Positions 1 through 9,306 of a DNA stretch of 64,000 bases are shown here, piece by piece. Made by a program: the position numbers and the translations under genes. The stretch is from Providencia rettgeri (lineage in GTDB: Bacteria > Pseudomonadota > Gammaproteobacteria > Enterobacterales > Enterobacteriaceae). Each line of letters starts with the position of its first letter. Positions within the stretch are counted from its first letter, which is position 1. The stretch is from the NCBI RefSeq assembly GCF_023205015.1, contig NZ_CP096258.1:1550001-1614000 (forward strand), in the 5' to 3' direction. The notes below the pieces were generated by a model. That model was not told the DNA's origin and ran no database searches. It saw only the letters and a list, made by a program, of their open reading frames with translations.

Positions 1-2
1 TG

Positions 3-461
3 CAAGGTGATGAACCTTTAATTCCACCTGAGATTATTAGTCAAGTGGCTCATAACCTTCAGGGGAGCAAAGCTGAGATGGGGACACTGGCTGTACCTAT
101 TAATGATGCTCATGAAGCGTTTAATCCAAATGCAGTCAAGGTTGTTACTGACCACGAAGGTTATGCACTGTATTTTTCTCGAGCAACTATTCCTTGGGAT
201 AGGGACAACTTTGCCAAAAGCCATGATGTAATAGGCGATACCTTTTTACGCCATATCGGGATATACGCTTATCGCGCAGGGTTTATTCGTCGCTACATTA
301 AGTGGGAAGCAAGTCCATTAGAAAAAATCGAAATGCTAGAGCAACTTAGGGTGCTTTGGTACGGAGAAAAAATTCATGTGGATGTCGCGAAAACTACGCC
401 AGGCGCTGGTGTTGATACCCCTGAAGACCTTGAACTTGTTAGAAAGCAATTTATCCAGTAG
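3..461 (+). CDS. kdsB: 3-deoxy-manno-octulosonate cytidylyltransferase (CMP-Kdo synthetase), 5' partial
   Basis: KdsB joins CTP and Kdo to give CMP-Kdo, the activated sugar for the inner core of lipopolysaccharide; it is a cytoplasmic enzyme. The window opens inside the gene: the reading frame is open from base 3, and the first residues (QGDEPLIPPEII) are the conserved nucleotide-sugar loop of the family. About 152 of the usual ~250 residues are present, ending with the typical tail (PGAGVDTPEDLELVRKQ). The Met-like GTG at 45 is internal and is not the start. In E. coli kdsB follows lpxK and ycaR, which would lie before this window. A hairpin terminator follows the stop codon. The identification is firm; only the N-terminus is missing. 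Confidence 0.95.
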   Translation, partial: QGDEPLIPPEIISQVAHNLQGSKAEMGTLAVPINDAHEAFNPNAVKVVTDHEGYALYFSRATIPWDRDNFAKSHDVIGDTFLRHIGIYAYRAGFIRRYIKWEASPLEKIEMLEQLRVLWYGEKIHVDVAKTTPGAGVDTPEDLELVRKQFIQ

Positions 462-510
462 TCAGTATTTTCTTAATGGTCAAAATGGCCAATATGCGAT
501 TTAGCTAAAT

Positions 511-545
511 AAAGGTGTAATCTCAATAGGTTACACCTTTTTTGT
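511..545. terminator. Bidirectional hairpin terminator between kdsB and elyC
   Basis: A perfect 10-bp stem (511-520 with 531-540, arms AAAGGTGTAA and TTACACCTTT) is followed on the plus strand by a run of T. It lies between two convergent genes and can serve both, since the A-run at the left arm reads as T on the minus strand. Confidence 0.85.
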
Positions 546-547
546 TG

Positions 548-1375
548 TTATTCAGCAGCAATAGCTTCAGGTGTAGCAAGTTGATCGTCTAATGCCTGTA
601 TATTATTGGGTTTTAAATGCCACCAAATGGTACCAAGAAATTCATACCAAGCACGCTCACTATGACCAAAATAATATGAGGAAGGAATGTATTTCTCCCA
701 TGGATTAATTTCACTCGTGATAACTAACTGGTTTGCGGGTGCAGGGAAAGGATTCATTCCTCGTTGAGTAAACATGGGCATCGCACGAGGCAGGTGATTA
801 GCTGAAGTGACTAATAAAAAAGGTGATTTTCCAATAATTTTTTCAACTTCATAAGCTTCTTCTTGTGTATCTTTGGGTTCAGTGAGGGGAATTATATCTT
901 GTGCAGGAACACCTAAGGATTGCGCAACTTGTGCGGCAACTTCGGCACTGCTGATGGTACTACTCGCTTTACCGCCGGTGAAAATAAGTTTACTACCAGG
1001 GTGTTTAAGATAAAGGCGAACACCTTCAGTCACTCTAGGTAAGCTATTATTCAATAGGTTAGAGCTTGGGCTCCAATCTGGGTTGTATGTAAAGCCGCCC
1101 CCTAGCACAACAATGTAACGTACATCTTGAGGGGGTGTTTCAGTAATCAGTTCATAGCGTTTATTAAATTGCTTTTCTGCAGGGGCAAGCAAAGTATCTG
1201 AAACAGGTTGTAACCCCAACAGAGTTATTAAAACTAAACTTAGAGTAGTCAAAGTCTTCCCACAACGCTGCCAGCGTGTGAACCAGAGTAAAAGCAGCCC
1301 GATAAACCCGACAATGAGCAATAATGGTAATGGCATCAATAGAGAGCCAATATATTTTTTTAAGATAAATAACAT
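548..1375 (-). CDS. elyC: Envelope biogenesis factor ElyC (DUF218)
   Basis: ElyC (YcbC) is an inner-membrane protein needed in E. coli for normal peptidoglycan assembly at low temperature, apparently at the lipid-carrier step. The 275-residue product has two hydrophobic segments near the N-terminus (about residues 10-30 and 38-55). These are followed by a DUF218 domain beginning at the YIVVLGGG motif and including LIFTGGKAS and LVTSANHLPRA. Length and order match the E. coli protein (259 aa), with a slightly longer C-terminal tail. It is convergent with kdsB and divergent from cmoM, as in E. coli. The ATG at 1375 was chosen because the first membrane segment starts directly after it. Confidence 0.92.
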   Translation of the reverse strand: MLFILKKYIGSLLMPLPLLLIVGFIGLLLLWFTRWQRCGKTLTTLSLVLITLLGLQPVSDTLLAPAEKQFNKRYELITETPPQDVRYIVVLGGGFTYNPDWSPSSNLLNNSLPRVTEGVRLYLKHPGSKLIFTGGKASSTISSAEVAAQVAQSLGVPAQDIIPLTEPKDTQEEAYEVEKIIGKSPFLLVTSANHLPRAMPMFTQRGMNPFPAPANQLVITSEINPWEKYIPSSYYFGHSERAWYEFLGTIWWHLKPNNIQALDDQLATPEAIAAE

Positions 1376-1732
1376 AACTAAGCCTATTCTTATGGGGGTA
1401 TCGAGCCACCATTGCGGTGGTATCTGCAGAAAAAATACGTAATAAAACGGCTAAACTAGAGGAAAAATAACAACATGGTGTTTAATAGCGTCAAAATGAA
1501 ATTTGCTGGGCACAATAAAGTACTATGCAAAAATATAGCTATTATCTGTTATAATTCCTGTTTTAACAGTCGCCTCGCATTGTATGTGATAAGTGCAATG
1601 TAATGTGAGAATATTTCTGGTTAGCGTTGATTTTCTCCATAATCAAGATGTAATCAACCATTTTACGTTTTTTCGCGACAAATTGGCTCATAAACCGCTT
1701 TAAATAATAGATGATAGGTAACCGGATAGCAC
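1376..1732. other. elyC/cmoM divergent intergenic region
   Basis: This 357-bp AT-rich spacer carries the outward promoters for elyC and cmoM. The only strong element seen is an extended -10 facing cmoM (separate entry). No conserved small gene or RNA was recognised. Confidence 0.6.
1547..1555 (+). promoter_or_regulatory. Extended -10 promoter element, likely for the cmoM-mukFEB operon
   Basis: The sequence reads TGTTATAAT, a perfect extended -10 (TGnTATAAT); no good -35 hexamer is visible. Transcription would start near 1562 and leave a leader of about 170 nt before cmoM. The operon reading is inferred from overlapping start and stop codons downstream. Confidence 0.5.
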
Positions 1733-2521
1733 ATGGCAGACCGCAACTTTGATGATATTGTCGATAAATTTGCAAAAAATATCTACGGAACGACAAAAGG
1801 AAAAATACGAGAAGCGGTAGTCTGGCAAGATTTGACTCAATTATTGCACAGCCAATTTGAGGGGAAAACCCTAAAAATACTTGATGCAGGTGGTGGTGAA
1901 GGGCATTTTTCACGCAAACTCGCCGAAATGGGGCATCAGGTGATACTTTGCGATTTATCTGAAGAGATGTTGGAACGAGGCAGGGAACTTGCCAAGGAAC
2001 AAGGTATTAGCGATAACATGCGTTTTGTACATTGTGCGGTGCAAGATGTTGCACAATACATTGATGAACCTGTTGACCTTGTTCTGTTTCATGCGGTACT
2101 TGAATGGATTAGCGATCAAAAATATGCAATTGAACAACTGGTAGATATAATTAGACCAGAAGGCGTATTTTCTGTCATGTTCTATAATGCAAATGGTTTG
2201 GTGATGCGTAACGCAATTTTGGGAAATTTTCATCTTGCAACGCCACATATCCAACGTCGTCGCAAACGCTCGTTATCACCGCAAAAACCACTTTTTCCTC
2301 ATCAAGTTGATGCTTGGTTGAGTGAGTGTAATATGCAGATTATCGGTAAAAGTGGTGTTAGGGTATTTCATGACTATTTACAAAGTCGGCAGTTACAGCA
2401 AAAAGATTTTCCAGCATTGTTGGCATTAGAGCAGCAGTATTGCCGTGAAGAACCCTATATTAGTATGGGGCGTTATATTCATGTCATGGCACGCAAACAA
2501 ATACAAAAGGACGATTTATGA
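1733..2521 (+). CDS. cmoM: tRNA 5-carboxymethoxyuridine methyltransferase CmoM
   Basis: CmoM (formerly SmtA) uses S-adenosylmethionine to methylate cmo5U34 to mcmo5U in certain tRNAs that read NNN family boxes. The 262-residue protein is a class I methyltransferase: the SAM-binding motif I is ILDAGGGEGHFS (about residues 49-60), followed by the acidic strand end (LCDLSEEML) and a motif IV-like segment (DLVLFHAVLEWI). It is the first gene of the cmoM-mukF-mukE-mukB cluster. Its stop codon overlaps the mukF start (ATGA at 2518-2521), so translation is probably coupled. This gene arrangement is the same in E. coli. Confidence 0.94.
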   Translation: MADRNFDDIVDKFAKNIYGTTKGKIREAVVWQDLTQLLHSQFEGKTLKILDAGGGEGHFSRKLAEMGHQVILCDLSEEMLERGRELAKEQGISDNMRFVHCAVQDVAQYIDEPVDLVLFHAVLEWISDQKYAIEQLVDIIRPEGVFSVMFYNANGLVMRNAILGNFHLATPHIQRRRKRSLSPQKPLFPHQVDAWLSECNMQIIGKSGVRVFHDYLQSRQLQQKDFPALLALEQQYCREEPYISMGRYIHVMARKQIQKDDL

Positions 2522-3843
2522 GTGATTTTTCCCAGACCGTCCCTGAACTTGTGTCTTGGGCACGAAAAAATGATTTTTCGATTTCACTTCCCGCTGAACG
2601 TTTGGCATTTTTGCTTGCGGTGGCGGTATTAAATAGTGAAAGAGTCAATGGTGAAATGAGTGAAGTGGAGCTGGTTGATGCCTTTCGTGAGGTTTGCAAA
2701 GGGTTTGAACAGACCACAGAATCTTTGGCGGTAAGAGCCAATAATGCCATCAATGATATGGTTCGCCAGAAGATATTTAACCGTTTTGCCAGTGACATTG
2801 TTGAAGGTAATGCCATTTACCGCTTAACCCCTCTGGGGATCGGTATCAGCGATTATTATATTCGTCAGCGAGAGTTCTCAACATTAAGACTTTCTATGCA
2901 GCTTTCTATTGTTGCAGGAGAGCTGCAACGTGCCGCTGAAGCCGCAGAGGAAGGGGGCGATGAATTTTATTGGCATCGTTATGTATTTGCCCCACTAAAA
3001 TATTCAGTTGCTGAAATTTTTGACAGTATTGATTTATCGCAACGCATTATGGATGAACAACAAAATTCAGTAAAAGAAGATATTGCGGCATTATTAAATC
3101 AAGATTGGCAGGCGGCTATTGCTAACTGTGAGCAATTACTGTCAGAAACATCAGGTACATTGCGTGAATTGCAAGACACATTAGAAGCCGCAGGGGACAA
3201 ACTGCAAGCGAATTTATTACGTATTCAAGAAGCCAATATGAATGCGCCAGTGTTCTCTGACATAGTAGATAGGCTGGTTTTTGACCTGCAAAATAAACTA
3301 GACCGTATTGTTAGTTGGGGTCAACAATCTATCGATTTATGGATTGGCTATGATCGTCATGTTCATAAGTTTATCCGTACAGCTATCGATATGGATAAAA
3401 ATAGAATATTTTCTCAGCGGTTACGTCAATCTGTTCAGCACTACCTTGATAGCCCTTGGGCACTCACTTACGCCAATGCGGATCGGTTATTCGATATGCG
3501 TGATGAAGAGCTCGCGTTGCATGATGAAGAAGTGATGGGTGAATTACCACCAGAGCTTGAATTTGAAGAGTTTAGTGAATTAAATGATAAGCTTGCTGAG
3601 CTAATGGAAGTTGAGTTAGCCATTTATAAAGCAGAGCAACGGCCGCTCGATGTTGGCCGTGTGTTGCATGACTATTTACTGCAATATCCACAAAAACGTC
3701 ATTTTGATGTAGCTCGAATTATTATCGACCAAGCTGTTAAACTAGGTATCGCAGAGGCTGATTTGGCGGGGTTACCGGCAGAATGGCAAGCTATTAATGA
3801 TCACGGAGCCAAGGTACAGGCACATGTCATCGACAAATATTGA
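2518..3843 (+). CDS. mukF: Chromosome partition protein MukF (kleisin)
   Basis: MukF is the kleisin subunit of the MukBEF condensin, which bridges the MukB heads and binds MukE in chromosome organisation and segregation. The product is 441 residues against 440 in E. coli and is collinear with it: an N-terminal winged-helix dimerisation region starting SDFSQTVPELVSWARKN, a helical middle, and a C-terminal winged helix ending in the basic tail after LPAEWQAINDHG. It overlaps cmoM by 4 bp and mukE by 20 bp, the tight packing expected for stoichiometric complex subunits. Confidence 0.97.
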   Translation: MSDFSQTVPELVSWARKNDFSISLPAERLAFLLAVAVLNSERVNGEMSEVELVDAFREVCKGFEQTTESLAVRANNAINDMVRQKIFNRFASDIVEGNAIYRLTPLGIGISDYYIRQREFSTLRLSMQLSIVAGELQRAAEAAEEGGDEFYWHRYVFAPLKYSVAEIFDSIDLSQRIMDEQQNSVKEDIAALLNQDWQAAIANCEQLLSETSGTLRELQDTLEAAGDKLQANLLRIQEANMNAPVFSDIVDRLVFDLQNKLDRIVSWGQQSIDLWIGYDRHVHKFIRTAIDMDKNRIFSQRLRQSVQHYLDSPWALTYANADRLFDMRDEELALHDEEVMGELPPELEFEEFSELNDKLAELMEVELAIYKAEQRPLDVGRVLHDYLLQYPQKRHFDVARIIIDQAVKLGIAEADLAGLPAEWQAINDHGAKVQAHVIDKY

Positions 3844-4549
3844 ACAATTTATGCCAGTTAAGCTGGCTCAAGCATTAGCTAACCCGATTTTTCCAGAGCT
3901 AGACAGCCAATTGCGTTCAGGTCGCCATATTAGTGTTGATGACCTTGATAACCATGCATTTTTAATGGATTTTCAGGAAGCATTAGAACAATTTTATGCA
4001 CGATATAACGTAGAATTAATTCGTGCCCCTGAGGGGTTCTTCTATTTACGTCCGCGCTCAACAACCTTAATACCTCGCTCTGTGTTATCTGAATTAGATA
4101 TGATGGTTGGGAAAATTCTTTGTTATCTCTATCTCAGCCCCGAACGCTTGAGTAACCAAGGTATTTTTACCTCACAAGAGTTATTTGAAGAGTTATTATC
4201 ATTAGCGGATGAAAGCAAATTACTTAAATTTGTTAATCAACGTTCGACAGGTTCTGATTTAGATAAACAAAAACTGCAGGAAAAACTCAGAACATCACTC
4301 AACCGTTTACGTCGCTTGGGAATGGTGCACTTTCTGCAAAATGATCCGAGTAAATTTATTATTAGCGAATCTGTCTTCCGTTTTGGTGCCGATGTGCGCA
4401 GTGGCGATAACCCACAAGATGCCCAGTTACGGATGATCCGTGATGGTGAAGCTATCTCTCTTGAAGGGGAATTATCGCTGAAAGACAGTGAAGAAGAGGG
4501 TGGCGAAGAGAATCAAGAACCGGCAGAAAGTGATGAGGATGAAGAATAA
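3824..4549 (+). CDS. mukE: Chromosome partition protein MukE
   Basis: MukE is the winged-helix accessory subunit that binds MukF and modulates the MukB ATPase. The start was placed at the ATG at 3824 (MSSTNIEQFMPVKLAQ), which matches the E. coli N-terminus; an upstream in-frame ATG at 3797 would add nine unconserved residues inside mukF. The 241-residue product has the conserved core (FYLRPRSTTLIPRSVLSELD and RLRRLGMV) and an acidic Glu/Asp-rich tail typical of the family. It overlaps mukF by 20 bp. The mukB start overlaps its stop (TAATG at 4547-4551), suggesting coupled translation. Confidence 0.96.
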   Translation: MSSTNIEQFMPVKLAQALANPIFPELDSQLRSGRHISVDDLDNHAFLMDFQEALEQFYARYNVELIRAPEGFFYLRPRSTTLIPRSVLSELDMMVGKILCYLYLSPERLSNQGIFTSQELFEELLSLADESKLLKFVNQRSTGSDLDKQKLQEKLRTSLNRLRRLGMVHFLQNDPSKFIISESVFRFGADVRSGDNPQDAQLRMIRDGEAISLEGELSLKDSEEEGGEENQEPAESDEDEE

Positions 4550-7500
4550 TGATTGAACGCGGAAAATTTCGCTCACTGACGCTGGTGAATTGGAACGGTT
4601 TTTTTGCCCGAACTTTTGACCTTGATGAATTAGTGACCACATTATCGGGTGGTAATGGTGCGGGTAAATCAACAACCATGGCGGCATTTATTACCGCGAT
4701 GATCCCAGATTTAACCTTGCTTCACTTCCGTAACACAACGGAAGCGGGCGCAACCTCTGGCTCTCGTGATAAAGGCTTACATGGTAAGTTACGTCCAGGC
4801 GTCTGTTACGCAATTTTGGATGTGTTAAATTCGAAGCATCAGCGTGTCATGGTGGGTGTGCGTTTACAACAAGTCGCCGGGCGCGATAAAAAAGTGGATA
4901 TTAAGCCGTTTATGGTCCAAGGCATTCCATTGGCGACGGTGCCAACGGAAATATTGACGGAGGTTATTGATGGTCGCCAAGCCAAAGTCATTCCACTCAA
5001 CGAGTTAAAAGAACGTCTTGAAGAACAGGAAGGCGTTTTGTTTAAGCAGTTTAACTCAATAACTGACTACCATTCGACTCTGTTTGAATTAGGGGTTTTA
5101 CCTAAACGTTTACGTTCCGCGAGTGACCGAAGCAAATATTATCGCCTGATTGAAGCGTCACTATATGGTGGTATTTCTAGTGCCATTACTCGCTCATTAC
5201 GTGATTATTTGTTACCTGAAAACAGTGGGGTACGTAAAGCATTCCAAGATATGGAAGCGGCTTTGCGTGAAAACCGTTTAACATTAGAAGCCATTCGTGT
5301 AACGCAATCAGACCGTGACTTATTCAAGCATTTGATTAGCCAAGCGACTGATTACGTTTCTGCGGATTATATGCGCCATTCCAATGAAAGACGTATTCAC
5401 CTTGATGCAGCACTGGCTGCACGCAATGAGCTATTAGCCAGCCGTAAACAACTGCGTGTTGAACAGGTTCGAAGCGTCGAAATGGCGCGTGAGTTGAATG
5501 AGCAGAATGGGGCTTCTACAGAATTAGAAGCAGACTACCAAGCGGCCAGTGACCATTTAAATTTAGTGCAAGCCGCGCTGCGTCAGCAAGAGAAAATTGA
5601 CCGCTATCAAGCGGATATCGAAGAACTGACCTATCGTCTTGAAGAACAAAGTGAAGTCGTTGCTGAAGCAACTGAAACTCAAGAAGAATATGAAGCACGA
5701 GCTGAAGCTGCGGAAATTGAAGTTGACGAATTAAAAAATCAACTCGCCGATTACCAACAGGCTCTGGATGTACAACAAACACGCGCTATTCAGTACCAGC
5801 AAGCCTTGCACGCCTTAACGCGTGCTCGTGAATTGTGCCAGCTTCCTGAATTATCCATTGATAACGCGGATGAATGGTTAGATACCTTCGAGGCACGCGA
5901 ACAGCAAGCAACCCAAGCGTTATTAGCGCTTGAGCAAAAAATGAGTGTGGCAGATGCCGCACATAGCCAATTTGAGCAAGCCTATCAATTAGTTAGAAGT
6001 ATGGTAGGGGAAGTTAGCCGCAGTGATGCATACCAGCAAGCGCGTACATTACTGCGTGATTGGTCATCACAACAACATTTAGCAGATCGCGTGCAGCCGT
6101 TGCGTATGCAGTTATCTGAATTGCAACAACGTCTGAATAGCCAGCAAAATGCTGAACGCTTATTGGCAGAGTTTTGTAAGCGTCATGGCCAAAGTTATGA
6201 GCCCGATGAGCTTGATGCATTAATGGCTGAGCTGGAAGCACAGCAAGAAGAACTGAGTATTGGTGTGAATGAGAGTGGCGAAAAACGGATGCAAATGCGC
6301 CAAGAATTGGAGCAGATCCGCCAGCGTATTAGCCAACTTTCATCTAAAGCCCCTGCATGGATTATGGCTCAAGAAGCGCTAACGCAGCTTAATGAGCAAT
6401 CCCATGAAACGTTTGAGTCAAGTACTGCTGTGACTGAGTTTATGCAGCAACTCCTCGAACAAGAACGGGAAATAACGGTTGAACGAGATGAAGTAGCTGC
6501 GCAACGGAAAGATCTCGAAAAACAAATTGAGCGACTAAGCCAGCCAAGTGGTGCGGAAGATAGCCGCATGTTAGCGTTGGCAGAACGTTTTAATGGTGTG
6601 TTGTTATCTGAAATTTATGATGATATTACCATCGAAGACGCGGCTTATTTCTCCGCGCTATATGGTCCTGCACGTCACGGAATTGTGGTGCAAGACCTTG
6701 ATGTAGTTCGTAATCAATTGGATTCGTTACAAGATTGCCCAGATGATGTGTATTTTATCGAGGGAGATCCATCTTCTTTCGACGATAGCGTTTTTGATGC
6801 GCAAGAGTTTGAAAATGCGGTATTAGTCCGTTCGTCTGAGCGTCAATGGCGTTACTCTCGTTATCCTGAATTGCCTTTATTTGGTCGTGCCGCACGTGAA
6901 AGCCATTTAGAGTCGTTAACGGCTGAACGTGATGAGCTGGCAGAGCGCTATGCGAATCTGTCATTTGACGTACAGAAAATTCAGCGTTCACACCAAGCAT
7001 TCAGCCGGTTTATAGGCCAACACATTTCGGTGGCTTTTGAGGATGATCCAGAAGCTGAAATTCGTACACTCAACCAAAAACGTTCGGAGATTGAACGTGC
7101 TTTAGCTCAATTTGAAGAGCAAACTCAGCAACAACGTCAACAATTTGCCCAAGGTAAAGAAAGCCTTGCGGCTCTTAATCGTTTATTGCCTCAAATGGGG
7201 TTATTACTCGATGAAACATTGGCGGACAGAGTTGAAGAGATAAACGAAGAGCTAACGGAAGCAGAAGAAGCGGCACATTTCCTGAATAAACATGGCGATG
7301 CGTTAGATAAATTAGAGCCGATTGTGACGGTGTTACTCAGTGATCCTGAACAACACGAGCAATTACGCAAAGATTATGAGTCAGCAAAACATAGCCAGCA
7401 AAATGCGAAACAGCAAGCTTTTGCATTAGTAGAGGTTGTTCAGCGCCGTGCTCACTTTAGTTACAGTGATTCAACCGGAATGGTGAATGAAAACGCGGAC

Positions 7501-8991
7501 CTAAATGAAAAACTACGTCAGCGTTTAGAGCAGGCAGAAACCGAACGTACACGTGCTCGCGAGCAATTACGCCAGCACCAAGCACAAAGTGCGCAGTTCC
7601 ATCAGGTTCTTGCCTCGTTACGCAGTTCTTTCGATACCAAACAAGAGATGTTGAAAGAGCTCGAAGTCGAGATGCAAGAGATCGGCGTAAAAGCCGATCC
7701 TGATGCTCAAGAGCGCGCTCGTATTCGACGCGATGAGTTGCACCAGCGTGTCATGGAAAATCGTAGCCGTATTAACCAGTTAGAAAAACAGCTGACATTA
7801 TGTGAAGCCGAAATGGATAACTTACAGAAGCGCCTTCGTAAGTTAGAAAAAGACTACTATATGCTGCGTGAGCAGGTCGTGACGGCAAAAGCAGGTTGGT
7901 GTGCGGTAATGCGCTTGGTGAAAGACAATGGTGTCGAGCGTCGTTTGCATCGCCGTGAACTGGCTTATACTGACGGTGATAGCTTACGTTCCATGTCGGA
8001 TAAAGCCTTAGGTGCGCTGCGTTTAGCGGTTGCGGATAACGAACATTTACGTGATGTATTGCGTTTATCCGAAGATCCAAAACACCCAGAACGGAAGATA
8101 AAATTCTTTATCGCCGTATATCAACATTTACGTGAACGTATTCGCCAAGATATTATTCGTACCGATGACCCGATTGATGCAATCGAGCAAATGGAAATTG
8201 AACTGGCGCGCTTAACAGAAGAACTAACCGCGCGTGAGCAAAAATTGGCAATCAGTTCAAAAAGTGTGGCGAATATTATTCGCAAAACCATTCAGCGCGA
8301 ACAAAATCGAATTCGTATGCTAAACCAAGGGCTGCAAGCGGTGGCGTTTGGTCAGGTTAAAGGGGTTCGCCTCAATGTGAATATTCGAGAAAGTCATGCA
8401 TTGTTACTGAGTGTGCTCTCTGAAGAGAGCGAAATGCATCAAGACTTATTCACCAGCCAACGGTTAACATTCTCTGAAGCAATGGCGAAATTATACCAAC
8501 GCCTCAACCCTCAAGTGGATGTTGGGCAGCGGTTGCCACAAACCATCGGTGAAGAATTACTCGATTACCGCAACTACTTAGAATTAGAAGTTGAGGTTAA
8601 TAGAGGTTCAGATGGCTGGTTAAAAGCAGAAAGTGGTGCGTTATCCACCGGTGAGGCTATTGGTACAGGTATGTCCATCTTAGTGATGGTAGTACAAAGC
8701 TGGGAAGAAGAGTCTCGCCGTCTGCGTGCTAAAGATATTATTCCTTGCCGGTTATTATTCTTAGATGAAGCTGCGCGATTAGATGCTAAATCAATTGCAA
8801 CCTTATTTGAACTGTGTGACAGGTTAGAAATGCAGCTAATTATTGCAGCGCCAGAGAATATTAGTCCTGAGAAGGGCACAACTTATAAACTAGTTCGTAA
8901 AGTGGTTGGTAATCATGAACATGTGCATGTAGTTGGCTTAAAAGGCTTCGGGCAAGAACCCCCGACTGTACAAGCCCCAACATTGCAGTAA
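4549..8991 (+). CDS. mukB: Chromosome partition protein MukB (SMC-like condensin ATPase)
   Basis: MukB is the SMC-like motor of MukBEF: two ATPase heads joined by long antiparallel coiled coils to a hinge that dimerises. The 1480-residue length is standard for the family (E. coli 1486). Walker A is GGNGAGKS (residues 34-41). Long Glu/Gln/Arg-rich coiled-coil segments flank a central hinge at roughly residues 650-800. The C-terminal head has the signature-like LSTGEAIGTG and the Walker B LLFLDEAARLD. MukB also binds the topoisomerase IV ParC subunit in E. coli. Its presence with matP downstream fits the Enterobacterales group that uses MukBEF in place of SMC-ScpAB. Confidence 0.98.
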   Translation: MIERGKFRSLTLVNWNGFFARTFDLDELVTTLSGGNGAGKSTTMAAFITAMIPDLTLLHFRNTTEAGATSGSRDKGLHGKLRPGVCYAILDVLNSKHQRVMVGVRLQQVAGRDKKVDIKPFMVQGIPLATVPTEILTEVIDGRQAKVIPLNELKERLEEQEGVLFKQFNSITDYHSTLFELGVLPKRLRSASDRSKYYRLIEASLYGGISSAITRSLRDYLLPENSGVRKAFQDMEAALRENRLTLEAIRVTQSDRDLFKHLISQATDYVSADYMRHSNERRIHLDAALAARNELLASRKQLRVEQVRSVEMARELNEQNGASTELEADYQAASDHLNLVQAALRQQEKIDRYQADIEELTYRLEEQSEVVAEATETQEEYEARAEAAEIEVDELKNQLADYQQALDVQQTRAIQYQQALHALTRARELCQLPELSIDNADEWLDTFEAREQQATQALLALEQKMSVADAAHSQFEQAYQLVRSMVGEVSRSDAYQQARTLLRDWSSQQHLADRVQPLRMQLSELQQRLNSQQNAERLLAEFCKRHGQSYEPDELDALMAELEAQQEELSIGVNESGEKRMQMRQELEQIRQRISQLSSKAPAWIMAQEALTQLNEQSHETFESSTAVTEFMQQLLEQEREITVERDEVAAQRKDLEKQIERLSQPSGAEDSRMLALAERFNGVLLSEIYDDITIEDAAYFSALYGPARHGIVVQDLDVVRNQLDSLQDCPDDVYFIEGDPSSFDDSVFDAQEFENAVLVRSSERQWRYSRYPELPLFGRAARESHLESLTAERDELAERYANLSFDVQKIQRSHQAFSRFIGQHISVAFEDDPEAEIRTLNQKRSEIERALAQFEEQTQQQRQQFAQGKESLAALNRLLPQMGLLLDETLADRVEEINEELTEAEEAAHFLNKHGDALDKLEPIVTVLLSDPEQHEQLRKDYESAKHSQQNAKQQAFALVEVVQRRAHFSYSDSTGMVNENADLNEKLRQRLEQAETERTRAREQLRQHQAQSAQFHQVLASLRSSFDTKQEMLKELEVEMQEIGVKADPDAQERARIRRDELHQRVMENRSRINQLEKQLTLCEAEMDNLQKRLRKLEKDYYMLREQVVTAKAGWCAVMRLVKDNGVERRLHRRELAYTDGDSLRSMSDKALGALRLAVADNEHLRDVLRLSEDPKHPERKIKFFIAVYQHLRERIRQDIIRTDDPIDAIEQMEIELARLTEELTAREQKLAISSKSVANIIRKTIQREQNRIRMLNQGLQAVAFGQVKGVRLNVNIRESHALLLSVLSEESEMHQDLFTSQRLTFSEAMAKLYQRLNPQVDVGQRLPQTIGEELLDYRNYLELEVEVNRGSDGWLKAESGALSTGEAIGTGMSILVMVVQSWEEESRRLRAKDIIPCRLLFLDEAARLDAKSIATLFELCDRLEMQLIIAAPENISPEKGTTYKLVRKVVGNHEHVHVVGLKGFGQEPPTVQAPTLQ

Positions 8992-9306
8992 TAGTTTTGT
9001 GAGTGAAATGAAGGCCGGTATTTAGAAATAAATATCGGTTTTTTTATATGGTAATTAAGTGGCAAAGAAAGCGTTAGGTAAACTTTTAATTAAAATAAAA
9101 TTCATCTATGTTTAAACCACGAATACACTGTTGAATTCCCTATGATGAAAATAATTCTTTTTCTCATTAATTGTTAACTTAGCAGTACATAATCTGAAAA
9201 AAGGAAAATTAGCCTATTCCTATAACATTACTGCTAAAATTAAATAGAATAAAATTGTAATTATAATAAAAATATTATTATCCATGTTGTAAATTAAGGT
9301 GGATGT
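8992..9306. other. mukB-ldtD intergenic region
   Basis: This 315-bp spacer is very AT-rich. It holds the mukB terminator near its start and must contain the ldtD promoter, but no convincing -35/-10 pair was found. No open frame with a known product was seen. Confidence 0.5.
9015..9045 (+). terminator. mukB terminator
   Basis: A 9-bp stem (9015-9023 with 9030-9038, one G-T pair) with a 6-nt loop is followed directly by a run of seven T. It ends the cmoM-mukFEB operon. Confidence 0.8.

Noticed and set aside
1475..1603. A 42-codon frame (MVFNSVKMKFAGHNK...) with an upstream GAGGAAAA in the elyC/cmoM spacer
   Set aside because: The ribosome site is far from the ATG, the frame overlaps the likely cmoM promoter, and the peptide has no recognisable features.
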